Below are positions 6,563 to 13,553 of a DNA stretch of 21,898 nt, one piece after another (the stretch's first letter is position 1; each line of letters opens with the position of its first letter). A program made the translations under genes and the position numbers. A model generated the notes under the pieces. It was not told the origin of the DNA. It ran no database searches and saw only the letters and a program-made list of their open reading frames with translations. Source of the stretch: Lachnospiraceae bacterium UBA2860 (GTDB lineage: Bacteria; Bacillota; Clostridia; Lachnospirales; Lachnospiraceae); assembly GCA_002350625.1 (NCBI GenBank), contig DEFE01000039.1:498-22395 (forward strand), read 5' to 3'.

Positions 6563-7327
6563 CTATCTCTTCTTATACAGCACAAGCTCCGGATTGACGC
6601 CATCCTTTTCATAGGTGCAGATCAGTATGAAGTCCATGCAGGCCACGACACCGAAGCACCGCTCTTTGCCGAATTCAGATTCCAGCTGGTTCCCCAGGTA
6701 AGTCGTCTGGTCGTTCAGGAATTTGGCCTTGAACCCGCTGGGAAGCGGGTATTCCAGATTCACGAACCGCCCGACGAGGGCGTTGAGCTTTTCGAGCCTG
6801 GGCATGCCTTCGATGTGAAGCGCGTTGATTTCATCGATCAACTGCTTCTTGAACGATTCAAACTGTCCGTTGTCGCTCAGCTGCTCGTAGCGCTTCCAGT
6901 AATCCAGCTTCGGCAGCGTCTGCTTCAGATAGGCGCGGGCCTGTTCCTCGGAGAGGTTTTCATCGACCATGTGCCCCACGCAGACGTCGATCAGGTCGTC
7001 CATATTGCTGTACGTGTAGGTCCCGTCCGCATAGCACCACTGGCAGTAATGCTCGTTGGGGGTCCCGTCCCTGTCCCTTCCGAGGATGTCGTCCTCCAGC
7101 GGCATGCCGCAGCACTGACAGATCAGCTTTTCCGGTGAGCCGAGCAGCGTATTGATGGAGACGTGGAAGAGCCTCGACAGGAGCTTCAGCGTCTCCGTGT
7201 TCGGCACGGTTTCGCCGTTCTCCCAGCGGGATACCGCCTGCCGGGTGACGAATACCCTCTCGGCCAGATCGTCCTGAGAAAGGCCCAGGTTCGTCCTGAG
7301 CTTATAGATCACGTTCTGCGTATTCAT
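6563..7327 (-). CDS. XRE-family regulator with zinc ribbon and uncharacterised C-terminal domain
   Basis: This is a predicted DNA-binding regulator of 254 aa. Residues 8-62 are a classic HTH_3 domain (LGLSQDDLAERVFVTRQAVS then RWENGETVPN). Residues 70-98 hold a zinc ribbon, CQCCGMPL with C70-x2-C73 and YCQWC with C95-x2-C98. Residues about 100-160 are helical, and 161-254 form a separate alpha/beta-looking domain that I do not recognise by name. GGGGAGGT eight nt upstream picks ATG 7327; an in-frame ATG at 7549 lies within the repeat and is rejected. Codon position 3 is less GC-rich than in fhs. Targets are unknown; the adjacent one-carbon operon or autoregulation are candidates. It is flanked by two copies of the palindromic repeat. 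Confidence 0.88.
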   Translation of the reverse strand: MNTQNVIYKLRTNLGLSQDDLAERVFVTRQAVSRWENGETVPNTETLKLLSRLFHVSINTLLGSPEKLICQCCGMPLEDDILGRDRDGTPNEHYCQWCYADGTYTYSNMDDLIDVCVGHMVDENLSEEQARAYLKQTLPKLDYWKRYEQLSDNGQFESFKKQLIDEINALHIEGMPRLEKLNALVGRFVNLEYPLPSGFKAKFLNDQTTYLGNQLESEFGKERCFGVVACMDFILICTYEKDGVNPELVLYKKR

Positions 7328-7366
7328 TGCAAGTACCTCCCCGTAATCTGATTGTAAGATCATTGT

Positions 7367-7395
7367 ACTATAAGAGGTACCGGCAGCACAAGCAA
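7367..7395 (-). promoter_or_regulatory. Promoter of the XRE regulator gene
   Basis: On the minus strand, TTGCTT (7390-7395), 17 bp and TATAGT (7367-7372) lie about 40 nt upstream of the ATG at 7327. A TACAAT three bases further downstream is an alternative -10. The rest of 7331-7607 holds palindromic repeats and no gene. Confidence 0.55.
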
Positions 7396-7433
7396 CTCGC
7401 TGTTGCGCCCATGGCGGTTGTTCGGTGCGGCGG

Positions 7434-7449
7434 GCGATCAGGGGATCGC
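7434..7449. repeat. Small GCGATC/GATCGC palindrome
   Basis: GCGATC-AGGG-GATCGC forms a 6-bp stem with a 4-nt loop, upstream of the XRE promoter. It resembles the GGGCGATG/CATCGCCC unit at 7581-7600 and may be a decayed repeat unit. Confidence 0.45.
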
Positions 7450-7492
7450 ACCTACGGAATACATCACGTATAGAGGGTTGTTTTATAATGAT

Positions 7493-7601
7493 GACCATAC
7501 GGTGCAATCCACTTGTAGGGACGCCATTCATGGCGTCCGCGGGCGGCATGAATGCCGCCCCTACGGCTACCGCCGCGTAGGGGCGATGCCCTCATCGCCC
7601 G
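7493..7601. repeat. Second copy of the GTAGGGACGCC palindromic repeat plus a GGGCGATG palindrome
   Basis: Positions 7493-7565 match 6420-6492 at 66 of 73 bases, including the paired palindromes GACGCCATTCATGGCGTC and GGGCGGCATGAATGCCGCCC. A further unit, GTAGGGGCGATG-CCCT-CATCGCCC, follows at 7577-7600. The 27-nt terminal repeats of the 148-bp element are absent here. The last hairpin begins 7 nt after the fthC stop on the minus strand and may help end that transcript. Confidence 0.8.
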
Positions 7602-7607
7602 TTATCT

Positions 7608-8144
7608 TTATGCGTCGGTGATGACCACATCCACCGGGATGTCGTGATCCTCCACCTCCAGATGATCGAGCATCTGGAAGTCGTAGCACAGCGCCACCAG
7701 CGAGTGGCCGGGCTCGGCGGCCAGGAAGCGGTCGTAGAAGCCGCCGCCGTAGCCGATGCGGTCCATTTCTTCCGAAAAGGCAAGTCCCGGAAGGATGACA
7801 AGCGCCTCGGGATCAAAGGCTCTCCTGCCGTCTGCGGGCGGCTCGGGAAGCTGATGATAGCCCTCCTGAAGCGCCTCAAAAGCAGTAAATTCATAGAAGA
7901 CGAGACTTGTGCCCGTGACGCGGGGCACGGCGACGCGCTTCCCTTCCGCAAGCGCCCTTGCGATGAGGGAGCGGGTGTCCACCTCATCCTTTACGGATAC
8001 ATACGTCCAGACGGACGCAGCCGACTTCCACGCTTCCGTGGCGTACAGCCGCGTGAGGGCCGCGGCGCTCATGGCGGCAAGCTCTTCCTTCGTGTGCCGC
8101 GCTCTCTCCGCCCGCGCCATGCTCCGGAATTCATCTTTTGTCAT
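7608..8144 (-). CDS. fthC: 5-formyltetrahydrofolate cyclo-ligase (mosaic gene)
   Basis: This cytosolic enzyme converts 5-formyl-THF to 5,10-methenyl-THF using ATP, clearing an inhibitor of folate enzymes. The 178-aa product is slightly short but complete for the family. Family marks are the N-terminal Lys/Arg-rich helix, VDTRSLI and AEGKRVAVPRV in the middle, GLAF, and the strongly conserved GYGGGFYDRFL at 131-141. Base use changes inside the gene. By hand count, codons 1-127 have 39 A/T third positions (about 69% GC3), while codons 128-178 have 5 (about 90%), with 32 consecutive G/C-ending codons from 128. The 5' part suits proB, which ends 1 nt upstream; the 3' part suits the one-carbon genes to the left. 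The function call holds for either half. Confidence 0.9.
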   Translation of the reverse strand: MTKDEFRSMARAERARHTKEELAAMSAAALTRLYATEAWKSAASVWTYVSVKDEVDTRSLIARALAEGKRVAVPRVTGTSLVFYEFTAFEALQEGYHQLPEPPADGRRAFDPEALVILPGLAFSEEMDRIGYGGGFYDRFLAAEPGHSLVALCYDFQMLDHLEVEDHDIPVDVVITDA

Positions 8145-8145
8145 G

Positions 8146-9000
8146 TCACATCTTTTCCAGATAGTCCATCAGGAAGAATTCATGCGGGTGCGCGCGGAAC
8201 AAAGTGCCCACGTCCTCGCCGCTCACGATCTGATGAAGAATCCGGAAATCCTCGGAAAGCGCGATGACCATGTCCGCGCCGGCCGCGGTCGCGATCTCTG
8301 CGGCGGCCAGCTTTGTCGCCATGCCTCCCGTGCCGAAATCACTGCCGGCGGAGGAATCCGCCATGGCCCGGATCCTGTCGTCGATCTGGTCGACCTCGCT
8401 GATAAATGCGGCCTCCGGATTCCGGCGCGGATCCTCGGTAAAGAGCCCTCTGATATCCGACAGAAGAATGAGCAGGTCCGCGTGTATGAGCGCCGTCACG
8501 ATCGCGGAGAGCCGGTCATTGTCGCCGAAGCGGATGTCGTAGGTCTCGACGGTGTCATTTTCATTGACGATGGGAATGACGCCGAGAGAAAAGAGCTCCT
8601 CAAAGGTGTTGCGGGCATTTTCCCTGCTCTCTCCGTCAAGCATCGTCTGCTTTGTCAGAAGGATCTGGGCGGTGGTCTGGCCGTATTCGGAGAAGAACTT
8701 CTGGTAGATCATCATGAGCGAGACCTGGCCGATCGCGGCGCAGGCCTGCTTCTGCTTCAGCGACTCGAGCCGGCTGATGCCCATCGCCGTCCTGCCGACG
8801 GCGATGGCGCCCGAGGAGACAATGACCACGTCCTTCCCCTGATTGCGCAGATCCGCCACCTCGCGCACCAGGATCTCAATCTTCGGGAGATTGAGCCTGC
8901 CCGTCGATTTGTGCACGAGGGAGGAGGAGCCGATTTTAACGACGACTCTCTGCTTGTTCTTCAGCTGCTTTCGCGCGTCCGCTATTGTACTTGCGTTCAT
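8146..9000 (-). CDS. proB: Glutamate 5-kinase, short form without PUA domain
   Basis: The enzyme phosphorylates L-glutamate as the first step of proline synthesis. The 284-aa protein is a single amino-acid-kinase domain: VKIGSSSLV (21-29), VSSGAIAVGR (61-70), NENDTV (146-151), FGDNDRLSA (158-166) and GTGGMATK (223-230). The C-terminal PUA domain of the ~367-aa E. coli enzyme is missing, as in many Clostridia. GCAGGAG ahead of ATG 9000 supports the start. It lies 25 nt after ybeY and 1 nt before fthC in one minus-strand operon. The partner gene proA, often adjacent in this group, is not in the window; the composition break in fthC removes whatever followed. Confidence 0.95.
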   Translation of the reverse strand: MNASTIADARKQLKNKQRVVVKIGSSSLVHKSTGRLNLPKIEILVREVADLRNQGKDVVIVSSGAIAVGRTAMGISRLESLKQKQACAAIGQVSLMMIYQKFFSEYGQTTAQILLTKQTMLDGESRENARNTFEELFSLGVIPIVNENDTVETYDIRFGDNDRLSAIVTALIHADLLILLSDIRGLFTEDPRRNPEAAFISEVDQIDDRIRAMADSSAGSDFGTGGMATKLAAAEIATAAGADMVIALSEDFRILHQIVSGEDVGTLFRAHPHEFFLMDYLEKM

Positions 9001-9025
9001 TCTTAAGCTCCTGCCATAATTTCGC

Positions 9026-9544
9026 TTAATTTTCGCGGGTGATGTGAAGCTCGGTGAGCACGGCCTCCTGCTTTGCCGTCATCACTTCCTCTTCTTCCGG
9101 CGTCATGTGGTCGTAACCGATCAGATGCAGCGCGCTGTGCGCCACTAAGAAGGCGAATTCCCGCCTTAAGGAGTGCCCGTACTCCTCAGCCTGGGCCGCC
9201 ATGCGGTCCGCGGAGATGACGATGTCGCCCAGAAGGAGATGGCCGCTCTCCGGGTCGAAGGCGTCCGCCTTATGTGCCTCGGTCTCGGAAAATGCGGCCG
9301 GCACTGTGTACGCGAACATGGGAAAAGACAGAACATCTGTCGCTTTGTCGATGTTTCTTGTCTCTTTATTCATCGTCCGGATCTCATCATCCGTGACGAG
9401 CATGAGCGACACATCGGCCGCATAGGGGCAGTGCTCGCTCTCAAGCACGGCGCCGATCACTGCTTCCGCCGTCTGCACCGGGTCAAAGGGGAAGGCATTT
9501 CCGCTTCCCGCGTCCTCCCGGCAGTCCTCATAATATAGGCTCAT
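9026..9544 (-). CDS. ybeY: Endoribonuclease YbeY (rRNA maturation factor)
   Basis: YbeY is a zinc-dependent RNase that takes part in 16S rRNA 3'-end maturation and ribosome quality control. The 172-aa length is typical. The metal-binding H-x3-H-x5-H motif is complete in HSALHLIGYDH (His136, His140, His146), and the upstream NKETRNIDKATDVLSFP (59-75) matches the conserved N-x-x-x-R-x-x-D-x-x-T-D-V-L-S-F-P block. Its ATG overlaps the phoH stop by 4 nt (ATGA), so translational coupling is expected. phoH-ybeY is a widely conserved pair. Confidence 0.96.
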   Translation of the reverse strand: MSLYYEDCREDAGSGNAFPFDPVQTAEAVIGAVLESEHCPYAADVSLMLVTDDEIRTMNKETRNIDKATDVLSFPMFAYTVPAAFSETEAHKADAFDPESGHLLLGDIVISADRMAAQAEEYGHSLRREFAFLVAHSALHLIGYDHMTPEEEEVMTAKQEAVLTELHITREN

Positions 9545-10560
9545 GATTTCGTGCTCCTTTTCCCGCGCGCAGAAGACACGGCTTTAGGCGCGCGGCCGGA
9601 CCTTGCGGCTGCGTGCTTCTCGTAGTTCTCATAGGCTTCGACGATTTTCTGGACAAGCGGGTGACGGACGACGTCCCGGCTCGTGAGCTCTATGAATCCG
9701 ATGTCGTCGATCTTCTTTAAAACCTTGGCTGCGACGTCCAGACCGCTCACCTGGTCCGGCGGCAGGTCCTTCTGCGTCCGGTCGCCGGTCACGACGACCT
9801 TGCTGCCGAAGCCGATTCTCGTCAGAAACATCTTCATCTGCGCCGGGGTCGTGTTCTGCGCCTCGTCGAGGATGATAAACGCGTTGTCAAGCGTCCGCCC
9901 TCTCATGTAGGCGAGCGGCGCCACCTCGATGAGTCCCTTCTCCGAATTTTTCAAAAATGCCTCGGCGCCCATGATCTCGTAGAGCGCGTCGTAGAGGGGC
10001 CTCAGATAAGGGTCGATTTTGCTCTGCAGATCTCCCGGAAGAAAGCCGAGCTTCTCACCCGCCTCAATCGCCGGGCGCGTGAGGATGATCCGCGACACTT
10101 CTTCGGTGCGGAAAGCTCTGATGGCCATCGCCATCGCAAGATAGGTTTTTCCCGTGCCGGCCGGTCCGATGCCGAAGGTGATCATATTCGACTCGATGGA
10201 GTCGATATATTCCTTCTGACCGACGGTTTTCGGCTTGACGGGTCTTCCGGACATCGTGTGAATGATGATGTCGCGGTCGATCTCGACCATCGCCATCTCC
10301 CGCTTCTCCTTTAAGAGAGACAGGGAATAGCGCACGTTCTGCTCGGTGATGCTGTTGCCTCTCTCCGACAGGACGAGCAGCATGGACAGCAGCTTTTTCG
10401 CGTCGTCTATGCCGGAGGCCGGGCCGATCAGCTTCACCTTGCCGTTTCTCGGCACGACACTGACGGACAGCTCCTGCTCGATCATTCTAAGATGTGCGTC
10501 AAACTGTCCGAATATATTCCGCTCATGTTCCACCGGCAAATCAAAATGGCTCTCCGGCAT
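9541..10560 (-). CDS. phoH: PhoH-family ATPase (PhoH-like protein)
   Basis: PhoH proteins are predicted RNA-linked ATPases; the exact role is unsettled. With the start chosen here the protein has 339 aa. A KH-like N-terminal region (about 1-100) precedes the ATPase: Walker A GPAGTGKT (132-139), the TRPAIEAGEKLGFLPGD block, Walker B-type ILDEAQN (230-236) and VVTGDRTQ. The C-terminal tail is basic (AAARSGRAPK onward). AAGGAGATAAGC before ATG 10560 decides the start; an in-frame ATG at 10620 would lie in the -35 region of a good promoter and is rejected. It is the first gene of phoH-ybeY-proB-fthC. Confidence 0.95.
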   Translation of the reverse strand: MPESHFDLPVEHERNIFGQFDAHLRMIEQELSVSVVPRNGKVKLIGPASGIDDAKKLLSMLLVLSERGNSITEQNVRYSLSLLKEKREMAMVEIDRDIIIHTMSGRPVKPKTVGQKEYIDSIESNMITFGIGPAGTGKTYLAMAMAIRAFRTEEVSRIILTRPAIEAGEKLGFLPGDLQSKIDPYLRPLYDALYEIMGAEAFLKNSEKGLIEVAPLAYMRGRTLDNAFIILDEAQNTTPAQMKMFLTRIGFGSKVVVTGDRTQKDLPPDQVSGLDVAAKVLKKIDDIGFIELTSRDVVRHPLVQKIVEAYENYEKHAAARSGRAPKAVSSARGKRSTKS

Positions 10561-10591
10561 GCTTATCTCCTTTGCATCTTTCGTCTTGTGA

Positions 10592-10620
10592 ATTATACCG
10601 ATTCCCATCAAAAATAGCAA
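10592..10620 (-). promoter_or_regulatory. Promoter of the phoH-ybeY-proB-fthC operon
   Basis: On the minus strand, TTGCTA (10615-10620), 17 bp and a perfect TATAAT (10592-10597) lie between rlmH and phoH, about 32 nt before the chosen ATG. Confidence 0.75.
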
Positions 10621-10627
10621 TACGGGT

Positions 10628-11107
10628 CTACTTGTGGTATGGCTCTCCCGCGCTGATCCGCGCAGCCCGGTAGAGCTGCTCCAGAAGAATGACGCGCATC
10701 AGCTGGTGCGGGAAGGTCATGGCGGAAAAGCTGACGCACTCATCTGCTCTTTGAAGGACGTCCCGGCTGAGGCCGAGGCTGCCGCCGATCACAAAGACGA
10801 GCGTGCTCTTTCCGCTCATGGCCAAGGCGTCAAGATGCTTCGAAAATGCGACAGAGTCAAAGCTTCTTCCCTTAATCGCAAGCGCGATCACATAATCCGA
10901 GGGGCGGAGCTTCCCGAGAATCCGCGCGCCTTCCCGGCCAAGAATGATCTCTTCCTCAGCTTGCGGCGCATGGTCAGGCGTCTTCTCGTCGCCGACCTCG
11001 ACCACTTCCGTTTTCGCATAGCGCGTAAGCCGCTTCAAATACTCGGCGGCTGCTTCGCGGTAAAAGGCCTCCTTGATGCGGCCGACGCATACGATCCGGA
11101 TCGTCAT
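10628..11107 (-). CDS. rlmH: 23S rRNA pseudouridine-1915 N3-methyltransferase
   Basis: RlmH is a SPOUT-fold enzyme that uses S-adenosylmethionine to methylate pseudouridine 1915 in helix 69 of 23S rRNA on assembled ribosomes. The 159-aa length is standard. The SAM-binding knot is visible as FVIGGSLGL (105-113), followed by the family signature TFPHQLMR (131-138), LLEQLYRAARI and the invariant C-terminal PYHK. AAGGAGGAAGC upstream of ATG 11107 is a strong ribosome-binding site. It is preceded by the nfnB terminator and followed by the phoH promoter, so it may be a single-gene unit. Confidence 0.97.
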   Translation of the reverse strand: MTIRIVCVGRIKEAFYREAAAEYLKRLTRYAKTEVVEVGDEKTPDHAPQAEEEIILGREGARILGKLRPSDYVIALAIKGRSFDSVAFSKHLDALAMSGKSTLVFVIGGSLGLSRDVLQRADECVSFSAMTFPHQLMRVILLEQLYRAARISAGEPYHK

Positions 11108-11136
11108 GCTTCCTCCTTCACCGTAATGGCGCTTAT

Positions 11137-11168
11137 AAAAAGGGAGGCCGACTTGCCGGTCAGCCTCC
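11137..11168 (-). terminator. Intrinsic terminator after nfnB
   Basis: On the minus strand, GGAGGCTGAC (from 11168) pairs with GTCGGCCTCC (to 11143) with one mismatch and a 6-nt loop, and is followed by a T-run. It lies 24 nt after the nfnB stop. Confidence 0.85.
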
Positions 11169-11192
11169 TCCTTGACGGTTGTGCCTTAAGCT

Positions 11193-12584
11193 TTATGCCT
11201 CTTTGCCTCTGATATACGCATCAATGCCCTTGGCACCGACTTTTCCGGCGCCCATGGCCAGGATGACCGTGGCGGCTCCGGACACGGCGTCACCGCCGGC
11301 GAAGATGCCCTCTCTCGAGGTCTGTCCGCTCTCCTCCTCCGCGACGATGCATTTCTTCCGGTTCGTATCGAGACCTTCCGTCGTGGACGCAATCAGCGGA
11401 TTCGGCGAGGTGCCGAGCGACATGATGACGGCGTCGCAGGCCATCTCAAACTCGGATCCCTCGATGACGACCGGACGGCGCCGCCCGGAGGCGTCGGGCT
11501 CTCCGAGCTCCATGCGGACGCAGCGGATGCCCGTCACATAATCGTTCTCATCCGTCAGAATTTCAACGGGATTTGTCAGAAGGTCGAAGACGATGCCTTC
11601 CTCCTTCGCGTGGTGGACCTCCTCCGCTCTTGCGGGGAGCTCCGCCTCGGAGCGGCGGTAAACAAGATGTACGTCGGCCCCGAGTCTAAGCGCGGTGCGC
11701 GCCGCGTCCATCGCGACATTGCCGCCGCCGACAACGACGACTTTCTTTGCCTTGAAGATCGGCGTGTCGTAGTCGTCGCGGAAGGCCTTCATGAGATTGT
11801 TGCGCGTGAGATATTCGTTGGCGGAAAATACGCCGTTGGCATTTTCGCCGGGGATTCCCATGAACATCGGAAGGCCTGCGCCCGAGCCGATGAAGACGGC
11901 CTCGAAGCCCTCGTCAAACAGCTCGTCCACCGACTCCGTCCTGCCGACGATGACGTCCGTGCAGATCTTAACGCCGAGTGACTCGACATTCTCGACTTCC
12001 TTGGCGACGACTTCGTCCTTCGGCAGACGGAATTCCGGAATGCCGTAGGTCAGGACGCCGCCCGCTTTGTGCAGCGCTTCAAACACGGTGACTTCATAGC
12101 CGAGTCTCGCCAGATCGCCTGCGCAGGTAAGGCCGGCAGGCCCCGAGCCGACGACGGCGACCTTGTGTCCGTTCGTCTTCTCCGGCTTTGCGGGACGGAT
12201 GCCCTCTTCGCGGGCGCGGTCCGCGACAAATCTCTCCAGCTTGCCGATCGAGATCGCCTCGCCCTTGACGCCGCGCACGCAGCGGCCCTCGCACTGTGTC
12301 TCCTGGGGACACACGCGTCCGCATACGGCCGGGAGGGAGCTGGACTCCGAGATGATCTGATACGCCCCGGTAAAATCGCGTTCCTTCACCTTGGCGATAA
12401 ATTCGTTGATGTGTATGCCGACCGGGCAGCCCTCGATGCAGCGCGCGTTCTTGCAGTTCAGGCAGCGCTGTGCCTCCGCGACCGCTTCCTCTTCATTGTA
12501 GCCCAGACAGACTTCGTCGAAGTTGCCTGCGCGAACCTTCGGATCCTGTTCTCTGACCGGAATTTTCTTCATTACATCCGCCAT
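11193..12584 (-). CDS. nfnB: NADH-dependent reduced ferredoxin:NADP+ oxidoreductase subunit B (NfnB; glutamate-synthase small-subunit family)
   Basis: This is the large subunit of the cytosolic electron-bifurcating transhydrogenase that couples NADPH, NADH and ferredoxin. The 463-aa protein has an N-terminal Fe-S region with Cys41/44/49/53 (CLNCKNARC, GCPVG) and Cys88/92/98/102, then two nucleotide sites, GSGPAGLT (146-153) for FAD and GGGNVAMDAARTALR (286-300) for NAD(P). The C-terminus holds the FAD motif FAGGDAVSGAATVILAMGAGK. On its own it could be annotated as glutamate synthase beta subunit, but the nfnA gene 34 nt upstream makes NfnB the better call. AAGGAG before ATG 12584 supports the start. 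Confidence 0.92.
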   Translation of the reverse strand: MADVMKKIPVREQDPKVRAGNFDEVCLGYNEEEAVAEAQRCLNCKNARCIEGCPVGIHINEFIAKVKERDFTGAYQIISESSSLPAVCGRVCPQETQCEGRCVRGVKGEAISIGKLERFVADRAREEGIRPAKPEKTNGHKVAVVGSGPAGLTCAGDLARLGYEVTVFEALHKAGGVLTYGIPEFRLPKDEVVAKEVENVESLGVKICTDVIVGRTESVDELFDEGFEAVFIGSGAGLPMFMGIPGENANGVFSANEYLTRNNLMKAFRDDYDTPIFKAKKVVVVGGGNVAMDAARTALRLGADVHLVYRRSEAELPARAEEVHHAKEEGIVFDLLTNPVEILTDENDYVTGIRCVRMELGEPDASGRRRPVVIEGSEFEMACDAVIMSLGTSPNPLIASTTEGLDTNRKKCIVAEEESGQTSREGIFAGGDAVSGAATVILAMGAGKVGAKGIDAYIRGKEA

Positions 12585-12618
12585 AAAAGTTACTCCTTTT
12601 CGAAAATGCCGCGCCTTT

Positions 12619-13497
12619 TCAGCCGCAGTGCCCGCAGCCGCCTTCGTGCGTTCTGCCTTCTTCGTATCTCAGCTTCGCTTCTCCCTCGACCGTCTTGTAC
12701 ATCTGCGAGCGCTTCAGACACTCCGCCCAGTCGATCTTGAAACCGTCGAATTCCGGTCCGTCTACGCAGGCAAACTTCACTTCGTCCCCGACGGTCAGGC
12801 GGCAGGCGCCGCACATGCCCGTGCCGTCGACCATGATCGGATTCATGGAGACGATCGTGGGGATCTCATATTTCTTCGTCGTCAGCGTGCAGAACTTCAT
12901 CATGATCATCGGTCCGATGGCCACGCACAGATCATAGTGCTTCCCTTCCGCCACGAGCTCGTCGATCACAGTGGTGACGACGCCTTTGTGCATGTAGGAG
13001 CCGTCGTCCGTCGTCACATACAGATTCCCGGCGACATCCCGCATCTTGTCCTCATAGAAAAGCAGATCGTGCGTCCGGCAGCCGATGATGACATCCGCCT
13101 TGACGCCGTGCGCGTTCAGCCACTTGACCTGAGGATACACGGGCGCGGTGCCGACACCGCCGCAGACGAAGAGAATCTTTTTGCTGCGCAGCTCTTCATC
13201 GCTGAGAGAAAGGAGCTCGGAAGGCCGGCCGAGAGGGCCGACGACGTCATCGAAAGCATCCCCCGGATTTAGTTCCTGGAACTTCATCGTCGATACGCCG
13301 ACCGGCTGGAAGACGATCGTCACCGTTCCCTTTTCCGCGTCGTAGTCGCAGATCGTCAGCGGGATGCGCTCTCCCGTCTCTCCTGCCCTGACGATAAGGA
13401 ACTGTCCCGGCTTGGCGTGCTGCGCGAGGAGGGGCGCCTCGAGAACGAATTCCCAGACGACCGCATTTAATTGTGTCTTGGAAAGTATTTTGAACAT
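12619..13497 (-). CDS. nfnA: NADH-dependent reduced ferredoxin:NADP+ oxidoreductase subunit A (NfnA)
   Basis: This is the small subunit of the bifurcating transhydrogenase, related to the FAD/NAD-binding electron-transfer subunit of dihydroorotate dehydrogenase. In 292 aa: an FAD-binding barrel with RIPLTICD (44-51), an NAD-binding region with FVCGGVGTAPVYPQ (110-123), and a C-terminal [2Fe-2S] site with Asp224, Cys229, Cys232 and Cys244 (VDGTGMCGAC, then CVDGPEF). One Asp plus three Cys is the ligand set known for NfnAB. The last residues, GGCGHCG, add two Cys. GGGAGG upstream of ATG 13497 supports the start. A 6-bp hairpin (13547-13562) spans the stop of the preceding gene; no separate promoter was found. 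Confidence 0.93.
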   Translation of the reverse strand: MFKILSKTQLNAVVWEFVLEAPLLAQHAKPGQFLIVRAGETGERIPLTICDYDAEKGTVTIVFQPVGVSTMKFQELNPGDAFDDVVGPLGRPSELLSLSDEELRSKKILFVCGGVGTAPVYPQVKWLNAHGVKADVIIGCRTHDLLFYEDKMRDVAGNLYVTTDDGSYMHKGVVTTVIDELVAEGKHYDLCVAIGPMIMMKFCTLTTKKYEIPTIVSMNPIMVDGTGMCGACRLTVGDEVKFACVDGPEFDGFKIDWAECLKRSQMYKTVEGEAKLRYEEGRTHEGGCGHCG

Positions 13498-13553
13498 AGA
13501 AACCTCCCGTTACTTTCGTGACATCGTTGAAGGAATGAAGCTTCCTGCGGCTG

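Noticed and set aside
7328..7549. Longer N-terminus for the XRE regulator from ATG 7549
   Set aside because: The added 74 residues are encoded by the repeat and promoter region and have no ribosome-binding site, while ATG 7327 has GGGGAGGT.
51..7601. CRISPR array from repeated GTAGGGACGCC units
   Set aside because: Three dispersed palindromic copies with irregular spacing, no spacers and no cas genes.
10561..10620. Upstream phoH start at 10620
   Set aside because: It would place the start codon in the -35 box of a good promoter; ATG 10560 has AAGGAG.
11193..13497. Glutamate synthase small subunit as the role of the 463-aa protein
   Set aside because: No large subunit is present, and the adjacent gene is a clear NfnA with an Asp/Cys3 [2Fe-2S] site, so NfnAB fits better.
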